DNA from: a virus
IMG/VR virus record: IMGVR_UViG_3300044846_003122
Coordinates: 1 to 27,075 of that record
Length of the DNA: 27,075 nt
Strand: one strand, 5' to 3'
Below, piece by piece: positions 14,987-22,540 of this stretch. Numbering within the stretch: the first letter of the stretch is position 1; each line of letters starts with the position of its first letter. The notes beneath the pieces are model-generated. The model searched no databases and was not told where the DNA came from. It saw only the letters and a program-made list of their open reading frames with translations. The position numbers and the translations under genes were made by a program.

Positions 14987-15571
14987 TCAAACAGCGCTGG
15001 CGTTGACGTCGCGGAAGGCAGCATACAGGTTTGGGGGCATGAACACAACCCACGCGTTCCCACCTCCGGAAGGGACCTCAGTAGTTACGACATCCCCATC
15101 CTTGTTGAACTTACCCCACAGGATGTCAAACTCGCCATCGACCGCCGAGCCACCGCTGATTTTTGGGTAGTCCTCCGTGCCCGACGGGGAGCCATTCACG
15201 ACAAACTCCACGCTGCTCACGGTGCCTGCGCTCCCGATGGCGGCATACCCCGTAGCGATGGTGTAGACCGTCGGGGTATAGGTTCCCTTGAGGTGGATGT
15301 AGTTGTCCCCAGCGCTGAGGGCTAGGGATGGCGGCGTAGCCGCGTCGAGCGGGGTTCCGCTAATCGTCGGCATCACGTTGTTGACAAACCCCGGAGCGAT
15401 GAGGACATTACTCCCACTGACGTAGGCGACGAGGGGGTCTCTATCCTCAGCGGCTTCGCTCGAACTGGGTGTGAAAACAGAGATCCCAGTTCGGATGTCG
15501 CAATACCCCCCGTAGCCCGAAGCGGGGACCGTGGGCAGGTTTCGACCTGAAACGAATGGGTCTTCAGCCAT
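14987..15571 (-). CDS. Hypothetical beta-rich structural protein
   Basis: 194 residues from MAEDPFVSGRNLP at 15571, where ATG overlaps the upstream TAA (TAATG). A longer frame from 15625 would run inside the upstream gene and is rejected. It is rich in Gly, Ser, Thr and Val with repeated beta-strand patterns (NYIHLKGTYTPTVYTIATGY, and YPKISGGSAVDGEFDILWGKF). The C-terminal WGKFNKDG... and GNAWVVFMPP blocks recall phage proteins encoded next to tail fibres. No catalytic motif is visible. It is coupled both to the upstream 410-residue gene and, with a three-base gap, to the Thr-rich gene. Confidence 0.6.
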   Translation of the reverse strand: MAEDPFVSGRNLPTVPASGYGGYCDIRTGISVFTPSSSEAAEDRDPLVAYVSGSNVLIAPGFVNNVMPTISGTPLDAATPPSLALSAGDNYIHLKGTYTPTVYTIATGYAAIGSAGTVSSVEFVVNGSPSGTEDYPKISGGSAVDGEFDILWGKFNKDGDVVTTEVPSGGGNAWVVFMPPNLYAAFRDVNASAV

Positions 15572-16803
15572 TAGGGTGTAGCCGGAGGGGTTGGTTGGAA
15601 GATGGTGACCTTTGTTCGCATCCAACCCCCACGAAAGGGTTTCTGTTCGTCAGATGCCACCACAGAAGCAGGCCACGTCGTCGGTGCGGTAGCAGGCCAT
15701 GAAGCAACAACGCCCGTGACTGACGAGTATTTTGGATGGTTTGTCATCACAACATTGATTAACCCAGCCGGATGGAGGCACGGCCCAACTGACCAGCTGT
15801 AGAAGGGGGAGTTGACCACAATAGGCAGTGGCTGCATCACTTCCGGGGCTTGGATTGATGTAAACTTCTGGGGGGACCACGTTATGACAACTTGGGCCCT
15901 GCATGGGCCACGATACGCCTCCTTCGACAAGTAGGGCTCGGCGTATGTTTCCGACCCCCCTTCCCGTAGGTTATAGACTCGGTTCTCAACGCCACCTAGA
16001 ATAGCGGGCCAAACGTAGTCCTCAGTGGTGAAATAGTCATGAATCGTGGCGATGCCGCCGGAGAGGGTCACGGCAACAACCTGCTTGCGATCCACGACAT
16101 ACCAATCATCCGAGAGCTGTTGGCCCGTCCGCTCGTAGCCGTCGGTCTGAAGACCCCAGTAGGCGTTGGTCGGAGCCGTGAATAGCTGGGACGCCGTCAG
16201 AGTCGTGGGGGTCGTCACAACCACCTCACCCGCGTAGTAGAAGCTGGTCTCCTGATGGAGGGGCTTCCCATTCAGGTCGTCAACTCCAATAGTGACCGCC
16301 GTGTATTTCTGGACATAGGTGCGCTTCTCGATGACGTAGAGGGACCGAAGAGCTTCATCCGCATCCTGCTGGACGCGGTCCATCAGCACGTAGTTGAGAC
16401 CATCAAACTTCCCGTCCGGTCCGGTGGGCATGGGCGCACCAGAAGCGGGGGACACGGGATCGAAATCCTCACGGGGGATCACGTAGATCCGCTCGACCAC
16501 AGGGAAGCTGCGGCCGCCCATGGAAGCCTCCCCATACTGGAAGTTGTAATCATCCTGCGCTTCACGGCGGGCCGCGTAGAAATACTGGTAGAAGAGCCCC
16601 TGCTCATCCGCCGTCTTGACAAGAACCAGCTCGTGATCCGGCCACCGTTTGGTGTCGGGGTGCGGGGTGCCATACTCAGGGATGTCAGCCCCCACTCGCT
16701 GGGCATCGACGGTCTCAACAAAGAGAATGTCCTCGACGCTCGGGGATACGAACGTGAGGACGCGCTGTCGGTTGGGGGCTAGATTCTTGGCGGAGATCGG
16801 CAT
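15571..16803 (-). CDS. Hypothetical structural protein (410 residues)
   Basis: The start is taken as ATG 16803 (MPISAKNLAPNRQRVLTFV); a TTG at 16821 would add six residues. The N-terminal half is mixed alpha/beta with WPDHELVLVKTADEQGLFYQYFYAARREAQDDYNFQY. The middle contains RTYVQKYTAVTIGVDDLNG, and the C-terminal half is beta-rich with many aromatic residues. A near-consensus -35 (TTGACA) with a TAGGGT -10 lies 18 bp upstream, so this gene probably opens its own transcription unit of tail-associated genes. I do not recognise the family. Environmental phages often carry such 400-residue proteins between fibre and tail genes. Confidence 0.6.
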   Translation of the reverse strand: MPISAKNLAPNRQRVLTFVSPSVEDILFVETVDAQRVGADIPEYGTPHPDTKRWPDHELVLVKTADEQGLFYQYFYAARREAQDDYNFQYGEASMGGRSFPVVERIYVIPREDFDPVSPASGAPMPTGPDGKFDGLNYVLMDRVQQDADEALRSLYVIEKRTYVQKYTAVTIGVDDLNGKPLHQETSFYYAGEVVVTTPTTLTASQLFTAPTNAYWGLQTDGYERTGQQLSDDWYVVDRKQVVAVTLSGGIATIHDYFTTEDYVWPAILGGVENRVYNLREGGSETYAEPYLSKEAYRGPCRAQVVITWSPQKFTSIQAPEVMQPLPIVVNSPFYSWSVGPCLHPAGLINVVMTNHPKYSSVTGVVASWPATAPTTWPASVVASDEQKPFRGGWMRTKVTIFQPTPPATP

Positions 16804-16821
16804 TGGGCTAGGGGTCGACAA

Positions 16822-16850
16822 ACCCTAGTAGGATCAGAGCCAAGTGTCAA
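16822..16850 (-). promoter_or_regulatory. Sigma70-type promoter flanked by 8-bp inverted repeats
   Basis: On the minus strand, TTGACA (16845-16850), a 17-bp spacer and TAGGGT (16822-16827). GGGTCGAC (16812-16819) and GTCGACCC (16857-16864) form an inverted repeat around it. It would drive the 410-residue gene with a leader of about 10 nt. Confidence 0.5.
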
Positions 16851-16923
16851 GCTTCAGTCGACCCGCGATCAGCTCAAAACAGACGTAGGCTATGACGAGC
16901 CAGATTCCGGATACGGGGTTCAT
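16834..16923 (-). CDS. Tiny membrane peptide, 29 residues
   Basis: This reading frame is too short for default gene finding. ATG at 16923 overlaps the TGA of the upstream gene (ATGA, 16920-16923). The peptide is MNPVSGIWLVIAYVCFELIA followed by GRLKLDTWL. Residues 4-20 form one hydrophobic segment long enough for a membrane helix, followed by positive charges. Its end overlaps the promoter at 16822-16850. A membrane role is inferred; it is outside the main lysis cassette. Confidence 0.45.
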   Translation of the reverse strand: MNPVSGIWLVIAYVCFELIAGRLKLDTWL

Positions 16924-17306
16924 GGTTCAGGAAGGGGTTCGGGGTTCGGTTCAGGGGTGGGCTCGGGCTCCGGAGGCGGGACGATGAAGAAGGCTCCGTT
17001 TGAGAATCCGATGTCAGACCTCCCCGGCAAGACCGGCGCGCGGTTGGTGAGCTCTGGGTCGTCGAAGGCGTCGAGGGCTGCGTTCAGTGCAAGTGCTGCC
17101 TTGAGGGTCTCCTCATTCCGAGCAAAGGTGACTTGGATGTTATCATTGAGGATGGGAAGAAGACGCTCGTCTTCGAGAGCCCAATACTCACGGTGCTCGT
17201 GCGTCATCACGACAGCGGCGTAGTGGAGCGCGGTCGCGATCCGTTTGGCGCGGGCGTTGTTTTCGTCTCGGTCTTTTTCGAGCTGGGTCTTTGGGGTTGT
17301 GAGCAT
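16920..17306 (-). CDS. Small protein with Pro-Glu-Pro tail
   Basis: 128 residues from ATG 17306 (MLTTPKTQLEKDRDENNARA); an in-frame TTG at 17315 is the alternative start. The N-terminal 95 residues are helical and charged. The C-terminus is a run of PEPEPTPEPNPEPLPEP, an extended low-complexity tail seen in proteins that span gaps or tether domains. It lies 13 bp after the stop of the tail fibre gene. A fibre-associated or chaperone role is possible, but no family is recognised. A similar EPTPEPTPAP tract occurs in the gene at 22838-23014. Confidence 0.6.
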   Translation of the reverse strand: MLTTPKTQLEKDRDENNARAKRIATALHYAAVVMTHEHREYWALEDERLLPILNDNIQVTFARNEETLKAALALNAALDAFDDPELTNRAPVLPGRSDIGFSNGAFFIVPPPEPEPTPEPNPEPLPEP

Positions 17307-17318
17307 TTTATTCAATAA

Positions 17319-19766
17319 TTAGGGTCGAGTGATTCGGGTGTTCATCCCCCAGTAATCAATAGACAGGTTGCATGTCGCGTTGATGGTGTTCTCGATGCAG
17401 AAGATTGGCGAGTAGTTGGCGGCAGGGACCGAGGAGATCCCCGTATTGATCTGAGTCCCATTGATGGTAAACACCCACTGACCAGATTGGTAAGTCATAT
17501 CGACGACCAGCCAAGTGTTGGCAACAGCTGGGATGCCCGTGTCAATTATTACACCAGCTACTTCATTCACCACCGTATGGAAGAAAATCCTCCAGTTCGC
17601 GTGACCGCCGTTTCCATATTCCTGCCACGTCACCGTGCCATCAACAATGCTACCCCCATAGGCGGTGGGCCATGTAGGCTGGGTAGCCCCTGTTGTGCCG
17701 CCAGCTGAGGCTAGGTATCGCCGTCCATTTGGGGTGGTAGGGCGTCGAATCTCACCAGCGGCGACCACTTGATTCGCCGTCCAAGCCGTTGGGATTTGCG
17801 TGTAATTCAGAACAAACTTCCGCACGGTAGCATTTTGGGATTGCTGTGACGTCCCAAACCCAAGATCAATTCGCGAGTTCAGGCTACTGAATTGGGTTCT
17901 GTGGGTGATCCGAGTTGTGTCATTCTCGATGGATGACAGAAAGAATCCAAAATTGCCATTTGCGTTGCTTGCATCCCAATACAAAAATTGGTTGCCTCTA
18001 AATAGGGCGGATGTGTGTAGGCCTGCTACTCCGAAACCCGGAACAAGGTTGGATGGTCGGAAGGTTCCGGCCCCGTTTGCGTCGACTCTATACCATCGCA
18101 GTTGCCCGATGTTGGAATCGCCATCAATCCCGCCGATGAAATCATCTCGGAGGATGATCGCACCGAAATCAGTTGCCAAGGAATCGGCATCCGCCCGCGT
18201 GATGAGCGAATTCGCCGCCGGGGTGCCGGTCCCGGCGCTGGTCGGGCGGGTGGGCGAGGAAAAGGCCCATGCACCTGACGCCGTGACTGTGCCAGACAAG
18301 AGTCCGAGTTGGGGCACAAGTGTCGAGTCCAGCAGCACGTTGCCCGATGCGTCAGGGAGGATGTAGAACCGACTTGTGCCACTCGCTGCGGAGCTGAGTG
18401 TCCAATCGAGAGTTCCATCAGTCGTCGAGGACAATGCGTTGCCGCCACCAAGCGTGAGTGTTGATGTCCCGGACAGATTGGTTGACACCGTAGAAAATGC
18501 AGCATCGCCCTCGGAACTTCGCCTAACGATAGTGCTCGACCCATTGGCCTCTGAAGCGTCAGTGATGTCTGCGCTCACGTGGGTGTGCGCGGTCGGGGCA
18601 TCACCAACAAGAGCGATTGTCCCTGAACTGTCTGGGAGAGTCCAAGTTACCCCGTCCATTGATAGCGGGAAAACTAGTGATGAAGCAGAATAGGGATCAC
18701 CACCCCGGAAATCCAATGTGTTGATCCCAAGAACCATCCCTGTGCCGCTCGAAAGAGTTCCAACTTCCGAGAAGTAGCATCGCCCAGATGAGTCGCGTCT
18801 TGCTACCTTATTGGCTCCACCGATTACGGAAGAAGTGGCATCAGAAACCTGAGAAGAGGTGACGCTTGGATCTTGATTACTCCAGAGCCCCGTCCCTAAG
18901 TCGTAACGCAGCACCTGCCCCGTCGATGGTGAGGTGATCGTGACATTATGCAACTCCTCCAGCTCGTAGCCGTTTTGGATCGCTACGTAGATGATGCCCT
19001 GCGTTGGATGGGCGGAAACTACGATGCCAACGTAGACTAGATGATTCGGGGCGGATGGCTTATCAATCGTCCACGCTCCAGCCGTGTCTGGCGAGAGGTA
19101 GAGTTGATCCCCAGCTTCAAGCGCCTGAGTGTTGACGTTTTCCAAGTCGCCACTCGTAATGACGTAGCCGGTCGCGTTGTGGGCAATGTCGGCCTTCACG
19201 AATCCGATGGTCTGCGCCGAGTTCGCGTCGTTGTCCGCCTGCGCCTTCGTGATCGTCGGTCGCTGGCCGCTCGCCCCGTTGATGAAAACAATCGAGCCTT
19301 TCGCGATGGTCGCGCCGGTCGTATTACGGACGAAAACCTCCACGTTCTTCGCGGTCGCGGTTCCTGCCGCAAGTTCCCGCTGCACGAAAGCGGTGGTCGC
19401 GATGCTAGTGTCATTGTCTCCGGCCGCTGCTGTTGGCGCTGTTGGGTTGCCTGTGAAGACAGGCGACGCCAGAGGTGCCTTTGCGTCAAGTGCAGTCTGT
19501 AGGTTGACTACATCAGAAATAGGGTGGGTGTGTGCCGACGGAGGGAACGATTGTGGTTTGTTGGTGATCGCGCTCCAGTCTGTCGTGCCCGCTGGACCGG
19601 TAGGGCCCGCTGGCCCAGTTGGTCCAGTGGCACCCGTAGGACCTTGAAGGCCAGTAGCCCCAAGACCAGAGATGGTCAGGGTGTAGGTATCCGCTACGAC
19701 TTCGAGGACGTAGGGTTCTTCTACGACCTCTAGGTTGTATGGGTGCTCTGTGGAGGAATCGGACAT
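17319..19766 (-). CDS. Tail fibre with collagen-like segment
   Basis: 815 residues. The N-terminal 35 residues (possible virion-anchoring part) precede eight Gly-X-Y triplets at residues 36-60 (GAT GLQ GPT GAT GPT ...), a collagen-like triple helix that forces trimerisation. Next come HTHPISDVVNLQTALDAKAPL and SPVFTGNPTAPTAAAGDNDTSIATTAF, standard phage fibre modules. A long beta-repeat shaft contains a second THTH block (SAHTH at 77-81; PTAHTHVSADITDAS later). Near residue 700 TQPTWPTAYGG and DGTVTWQEYG form a module common in environmental fibres. The end is a jelly-roll-like region with WVFTINGTQINTG and CNLSIDYWG. It is the likely receptor-binding protein. The ATG context is CTGACCTATG, overlapping the preceding gene's stop region. 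Confidence 0.85.
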   Translation of the reverse strand: MSDSSTEHPYNLEVVEEPYVLEVVADTYTLTISGLGATGLQGPTGATGPTGPAGPTGPAGTTDWSAITNKPQSFPPSAHTHPISDVVNLQTALDAKAPLASPVFTGNPTAPTAAAGDNDTSIATTAFVQRELAAGTATAKNVEVFVRNTTGATIAKGSIVFINGASGQRPTITKAQADNDANSAQTIGFVKADIAHNATGYVITSGDLENVNTQALEAGDQLYLSPDTAGAWTIDKPSAPNHLVYVGIVVSAHPTQGIIYVAIQNGYELEELHNVTITSPSTGQVLRYDLGTGLWSNQDPSVTSSQVSDATSSVIGGANKVARRDSSGRCYFSEVGTLSSGTGMVLGINTLDFRGGDPYSASSLVFPLSMDGVTWTLPDSSGTIALVGDAPTAHTHVSADITDASEANGSSTIVRRSSEGDAAFSTVSTNLSGTSTLTLGGGNALSSTTDGTLDWTLSSAASGTSRFYILPDASGNVLLDSTLVPQLGLLSGTVTASGAWAFSSPTRPTSAGTGTPAANSLITRADADSLATDFGAIILRDDFIGGIDGDSNIGQLRWYRVDANGAGTFRPSNLVPGFGVAGLHTSALFRGNQFLYWDASNANGNFGFFLSSIENDTTRITHRTQFSSLNSRIDLGFGTSQQSQNATVRKFVLNYTQIPTAWTANQVVAAGEIRRPTTPNGRRYLASAGGTTGATQPTWPTAYGGSIVDGTVTWQEYGNGGHANWRIFFHTVVNEVAGVIIDTGIPAVANTWLVVDMTYQSGQWVFTINGTQINTGISSVPAANYSPIFCIENTINATCNLSIDYWGMNTRITRP

Positions 19767-19769
19767 AGG

Positions 19770-20111
19770 TCAGGGGGCTACGGCAGTGATGTTCGGGGAC
19801 ATGATCACGTCACCGAAGAGGATGCGGCGGTTGGTGCTTCCTACACGCCAGAAGGCATCCCACTTGTAGTTCTTGGAGACATCCAGAGCAAGGGTCGCCG
19901 CGTTGGTGAGCTGGAAGGCTACTGTGTTCGTGAGGGGGTCTACGACGCAGTTGAACGTAGCGGCCAGTGGTTTGCGGTGCTCTTCGCGGATTTGAGCTGA
20001 AAACGTAGACCCAACCAACGAGACCACCGTCCCAGAGGGGTTTTTGATCTGCAGCGAGAACGACTTCTCTGCTCCGCGTTCAATGTTGAGGTTCCGTCGT
20101 GCAGCACTCAT
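19770..20111 (-). CDS. Small tail-assembly protein (BppU N-terminus-like pattern)
   Basis: 113 residues. The layout is RGAEKSFSLQIKNPSGTVVSLVGSTFSAQIREEH, then TFNCVVDPLTNTVAFQLTNAATLAL, then YKWDAFWRVGS..RILFGDVIMS. It matches a small beta-sandwich family found upstream of fibre genes and related in pattern to the N-terminal domain of BppU baseplate proteins. It probably links the fibre to the virion. The fibre gene starts three bases after its TGA (TGACCTATG). A TTGACG-17-TAGTAT promoter precedes it, so adaptor and fibre are likely transcribed as a unit with the downstream genes. Confidence 0.65.
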   Translation of the reverse strand: MSAARRNLNIERGAEKSFSLQIKNPSGTVVSLVGSTFSAQIREEHRKPLAATFNCVVDPLTNTVAFQLTNAATLALDVSKNYKWDAFWRVGSTNRRILFGDVIMSPNITAVAP

Positions 20112-20127
20112 GGGTCAGGGTGCGCGA

Positions 20128-20156
20128 ATACTACCCTCTGCGGGTATTGGCGTCAA
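20128..20156 (-). promoter_or_regulatory. Sigma70-type promoter for the adaptor-fibre unit
   Basis: On the minus strand, TTGACG (20151-20156), a 17-bp spacer and TAGTAT (20128-20133). The predicted leader is about 10 nt. The -35 overlaps the last codons and stop of the amidase gene. An imperfect inverted repeat (AATACCC / GGGTAGTATT) covers the -10 and spacer. Confidence 0.6.
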
Positions 20157-20716
20157 GCTTTGTTGGAAGCCCAAGCGTAAAGCGCATCCGCGTAGGTGCT
20201 GGCGAGGAGCTCGCGAGAGTCGCTGTAGATCTCGGTCTCCTTGGCATTGGACCCGAAGAAGGGTTCCAGAAGCACGGCAGGGCAAGGAGTGAGCCGCAAG
20301 AAACCCGCTCCTCTGTGTTTGGCGTTACGGGCAAGGATGCCCCGATTCACGGCACGCGGATAGGCTGCCCGGTGGGCTTGCAGGAAACAGGTTGCGAGTT
20401 TCTCGCTGCGCTTGCTGGAACCCCAGAAGAGGTATTCGTAGCCCTCGGCCGAAGGGCCTGCGCTGTTGAAATGGAACTCAACGGCTGCATCTGCCCGCAG
20501 GCGGCCGACCCTATTGGCAACCCACCGCATGGCAGTGTCGTAGTCGACCGCGTCGTAGGACTTGATCACATGGGCTTTGTGCCCACTTTCCCTAAGCAAT
20601 TCAGCCACTCGCTCGGCAAGTGGGGCGTTGAACGCGTGCTCTGAGACTCCACGGGTGTTGATGGCTCCGCGATCTCCGACTCGGGAATGACCTACGCAAA
20701 GGGCAAATGTGCTCAT
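20153..20716 (-). CDS. Endolysin: N-acetylmuramoyl-L-alanine amidase (Amidase_3-like)
   Basis: 187 residues. CVGHSRVGDRGA at the N-terminus supplies the first His (10), EHAFN the Glu (26), AVEFHFNSA the second His (82) and LLEPFFGSNAKE the catalytic Glu (151). This is the H-E-H...E zinc set of Amidase_3 enzymes, which cut between N-acetylmuramic acid and L-Ala in peptidoglycan. There is no signal peptide, so export would depend on a holin. The start overlaps the stop of the one-TM gene upstream (20713-20716). There is no separate cell-wall-binding domain, as expected for a gram-negative-type endolysin. Confidence 0.85.
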   Translation of the reverse strand: MSTFALCVGHSRVGDRGAINTRGVSEHAFNAPLAERVAELLRESGHKAHVIKSYDAVDYDTAMRWVANRVGRLRADAAVEFHFNSAGPSAEGYEYLFWGSSKRSEKLATCFLQAHRAAYPRAVNRGILARNAKHRGAGFLRLTPCPAVLLEPFFGSNAKETEIYSDSRELLASTYADALYAWASNKA

Positions 20717-20904
20717 GGTTTCAGTTTGCGGACAGAACGATAGAGGGCAATAGCGCCGACGACAATGCCGATCAGCAGTGAGGTGATCCGCAAGGCATAT
20801 TCCACCTGCTCCTGAAGAGAGGTGATAACGCCAAGCGCGGGGGCTGATACCCCCACGACGTAATCCAAAACTCGATCCACTGGTGTCCCGTGCCCTTCTG
20901 TCAT
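20713..20904 (-). CDS. Holin candidate, one membrane segment
   Basis: 63 residues. An amphipathic N-terminal half with VVGVSAPALGVITSLQEQV is followed by a clear membrane helix ITSLLIGIVVGAIALY (residues 40-55) and a basic C-terminal tail RSVRKLKP. Size, single helix, positive tail and ATGA overlap with the amidase all fit a small holin. Its own start overlaps the stop of the lipoprotein gene (20901-20904). The alternative holin is the two-TM peptide at 21219-21371; which one is lethal cannot be told from sequence. Confidence 0.65.
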   Translation of the reverse strand: MTEGHGTPVDRVLDYVVGVSAPALGVITSLQEQVEYALRITSLLIGIVVGAIALYRSVRKLKP

Positions 20905-21131
20905 TTGAGTTCTCCGATGATTACCGCCCGACGGTAGCTGTAGTGGCTGTGAAACCTTTGCCCTCGGCCGCGCACGATACCCTCTTCAAAGCGGTAGTCG
21001 TGTCCATCAATCAAGCGAACCGACGGCGGATCGTAGAGCGCGCTCTCGTTTCCTTTGGAGCCTTTGCCCGAGTCGAAGAAGCCGCAGCTGGGCAGAAGGA
21101 GAGCCATCAGCAGCAAGGCGGTCGATTTCAT
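20901..21131 (-). CDS. Lipoprotein, possible o-spanin
   Basis: 76 residues from MKSTALLLMALLLPSC; an in-frame ATG at 21146 adds five residues. A short basic start, a Leu-rich core and the lipobox LPSC (Cys16) predict export and lipidation. The mature 61 residues are polar with YDPPSVRLIDGHDYRF and HSHYSYRRAVIIG. The first 125 bases overlap the upstream gene in a different frame, which is the arrangement of overlapped i-spanin/o-spanin pairs. Together with the adjacent holin candidate and amidase this makes an o-spanin plausible. The Pro at -2 of the lipobox is unusual but tolerated. Confidence 0.6.
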   Translation of the reverse strand: MKSTALLLMALLLPSCGFFDSGKGSKGNESALYDPPSVRLIDGHDYRFEEGIVRGRGQRFHSHYSYRRAVIIGELK

Positions 21132-21222
21132 CTTCGATGCGGTCAATTTCGGTCTCGCGTTGCCACTGCACCCAAGCCACGTAGGCTTCGAGTGCAGCGG
21201 TGATCGCGGCGAGTGGGTTCAT
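21007..21222 (-). CDS. Coiled-coil lysis-cassette protein, possible i-spanin
   Basis: 71 residues. A moderately hydrophobic N-terminus (PLAAITAALEAYVAWVQW) precedes a charged helix RETEIDRIEDEIDRLAADG and a second one ending in RLQRKRERAL. The DRLxxDGSPxAxLRLxxLxQRL pattern recurs in small phage proteins of alphaproteobacteria-type phages. Its start overlaps the stop of the two-TM gene (ATGA) and its 3' half overlaps the lipoprotein gene out of frame. An i-spanin role is suggested by that overlap, but the membrane anchor is weak because Glu12 interrupts it. Confidence 0.55.
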   Translation of the reverse strand: MNPLAAITAALEAYVAWVQWQRETEIDRIEDEIDRLAADGSPSAQLRLLRLGQRLQRKRERALRSAVGSLD

Positions 21223-21371
21223 TTGCTGTCGGCGGCCTTGACCAGACCAAGGCCAGCGGTGATGCCTGTGACGAGCACCGCCCAGTTGGCGACGCCTGTG
21301 TTCAGGAACTCAACGGTGGCGTTGGCGATAGCAGCGACAATGGTGGCGATTCCGAGTGCAGTGGTTTTCAT
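21219..21371 (-). CDS. Two-TM small membrane protein (50 residues)
   Basis: This reading frame is below usual length limits. MKTTALGIATIVAAIANATV and a second hydrophobic run NWAVLVTGITAGLGLV are separated by a short polar turn, with a C-terminal KAADSK. The ATG at 21371 follows the preceding stop (21374-21376) by two bases and its TGA overlaps the next ATG (21219-21222). The pattern (MKTTxxGIxTIVAAxANA...AxxxGxGLxKAADxK) is a frequent phage membrane peptide found next to lysis genes. A holin or antiholin role is an inference. Confidence 0.6.
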   Translation of the reverse strand: MKTTALGIATIVAAIANATVEFLNTGVANWAVLVTGITAGLGLVKAADSK

Positions 21372-21373
21372 CG

Positions 21374-22072
21374 TTACATGGAGTAGACTTTGACGGCAAA
21401 CTTGCCGGGGGTGAGCTTCAGCAGCGAAGGGTCCGAGTTGACCATCTTGAGGATCTGCTTCATCTTGCCCTGATCCGCACGGGATTGGGGATCAAACGAA
21501 GAGCCGTGGGTCTTGGAGAAGAAGGACTGGACGACTTCGTCATCGGCAACGATGTTGGCCCTCGGGGCCGCGTCCATTTTAGCGACAATACCACCATCGT
21601 CCTGTCTGGGGGTCAGCATCGTGCCCGTCCCCTTCTCTGAAGGAGCGGACTTCATGGTGGCCTTGCGGAGGGGGCTTACATTAGTCATTGGCACCTTCTC
21701 GACTTCTTCCCGACCCGAGTCCATAGCTTCTGCATCCTCAAGAATCCGATCCGTTTGGAGATCCTCGCGATCCGAGAACTGCTTGCTGATCTTCTCTGCG
21801 CGGGCTTTTGCTTCACCGTCAGCTGCTTTGTCCTTTCCCCCTCCATATCCGAGCATCTCAGAGATCTCAGACCTTTTACGTGCTGTTACTTCGTCTGGGC
21901 CCTCATCCTTCGCGGAATAGAAACGCTCGTCTACAACACGATTCGCGTTCGCCGCAGCCTTGCGTTTCTCCTGAGAGCGGCGCTGGACTTTGTCCCGCTG
22001 AATGTCTTTCGCGGTGTTGGAGAATCCCGCCTCAACGGCGTCCAAGAACGAATTGATCTTTTCCCTAATCAT
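21374..22072 (-). CDS. Charged hypothetical protein
   Basis: 232 residues, rich in Lys, Glu, Asp and Arg. Long disordered or helical stretches dominate (KAAANANRVVDERFYSAKDE, and DGEAKARAEKISKQFSDRE). A compact C-terminal segment follows (ADQGKMKQILKMVNSDPSLLKLTPGKFAVKVY). No family is recognised. The C-terminal part could be a folded domain docking on the virion, while the N-terminal 170 residues look flexible. It is located between small acidic genes and the lysis cassette. Confidence 0.6.
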   Translation of the reverse strand: MIREKINSFLDAVEAGFSNTAKDIQRDKVQRRSQEKRKAAANANRVVDERFYSAKDEGPDEVTARKRSEISEMLGYGGGKDKAADGEAKARAEKISKQFSDREDLQTDRILEDAEAMDSGREEVEKVPMTNVSPLRKATMKSAPSEKGTGTMLTPRQDDGGIVAKMDAAPRANIVADDEVVQSFFSKTHGSSFDPQSRADQGKMKQILKMVNSDPSLLKLTPGKFAVKVYSM

Positions 22073-22087
22073 GAGTTTGGTAGGATG

Positions 22088-22312
22088 TTAACGTTGAGCC
22101 ATACCGCGTTCGACAGCGGCCATGAAGTTTGCGGGTTCTTCCTGCTCCATCTCAGACTCTTCTTCCTCACCCTCTTCCATCTCAGGAAGCGGCATGCCAT
22201 CAACGGCAAGGGCGTAAAGCTGACCGTCGCGAACCTCAAAGGTCACGGGGAGCTCGAACTCAGGCTCTTCGGGCGGGGTGAACCCTTCTGGCATTGGGAT
22301 GTAAGCGGGCAT
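22088..22312 (-). CDS. Small acidic protein
   Basis: 74 residues. Residues 1-40 have a beta pattern (ELPVTFEVRDGQLYALAVDGMP), then comes a Glu-rich run (MEEGEEEESEMEQEE), then a short helix. The start has the CTGACCTATG context seen at two other genes here and no SD. The Glu-rich tract is a low-complexity acidic tail. Function is unknown. Confidence 0.5.
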   Translation of the reverse strand: MPAYIPMPEGFTPPEEPEFELPVTFEVRDGQLYALAVDGMPLPEMEEGEEEESEMEQEEPANFMAAVERGMAQR

Positions 22313-22372
22313 AGGTCAGCGTGTTGGGTAAAGTGTGCCGGAAACAAGGTGCAGGGTCAAGGTAAAACGAGC

Positions 22373-22528
22373 TCACCTGCCTCGCGACGGGCGAATTTCC
22401 TTGCCATTCGTCGGAGGATCGTAGGGATCAATTCCGCGCTGCTCCTTCGGCCGCAACGGGTCGGTTACCAAGAGGAAGAGGGCGTAGAGCAAGGAGGTCA
22501 CGTTGCCCATTTTTCCTTTGTTCTTCAT
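22373..22528 (-). CDS. Small protein with one hydrophobic segment
   Basis: 51 residues from ATG 22528 (MKNKGKMGNVTSLLYALFLL); a longer frame from 22579 would start inside the terminator hairpin and is disfavoured, and ATG 22507 is a shorter option. A hydrophobic segment (NVTSLLYALFLLVTD) is preceded by Lys residues and followed by a charged, Pro-rich tail. It may be membrane-associated. No family is recognised. Confidence 0.4.
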   Translation of the reverse strand: MKNKGKMGNVTSLLYALFLLVTDPLRPKEQRGIDPYDPPTNGKEIRPSRGR

Positions 22529-22540
22529 GGGTTTAGCGGC

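Noticed and set aside
17319-18200. Diversity-generating variable region at the fibre C-terminus
   Set aside because: No second template copy and no reverse transcriptase in the window.
22330-22365. Minus-strand TTGACC before the 74-residue acidic gene
   Set aside because: The best -10 at 17 bp is CACACT, too weak to list as a promoter.
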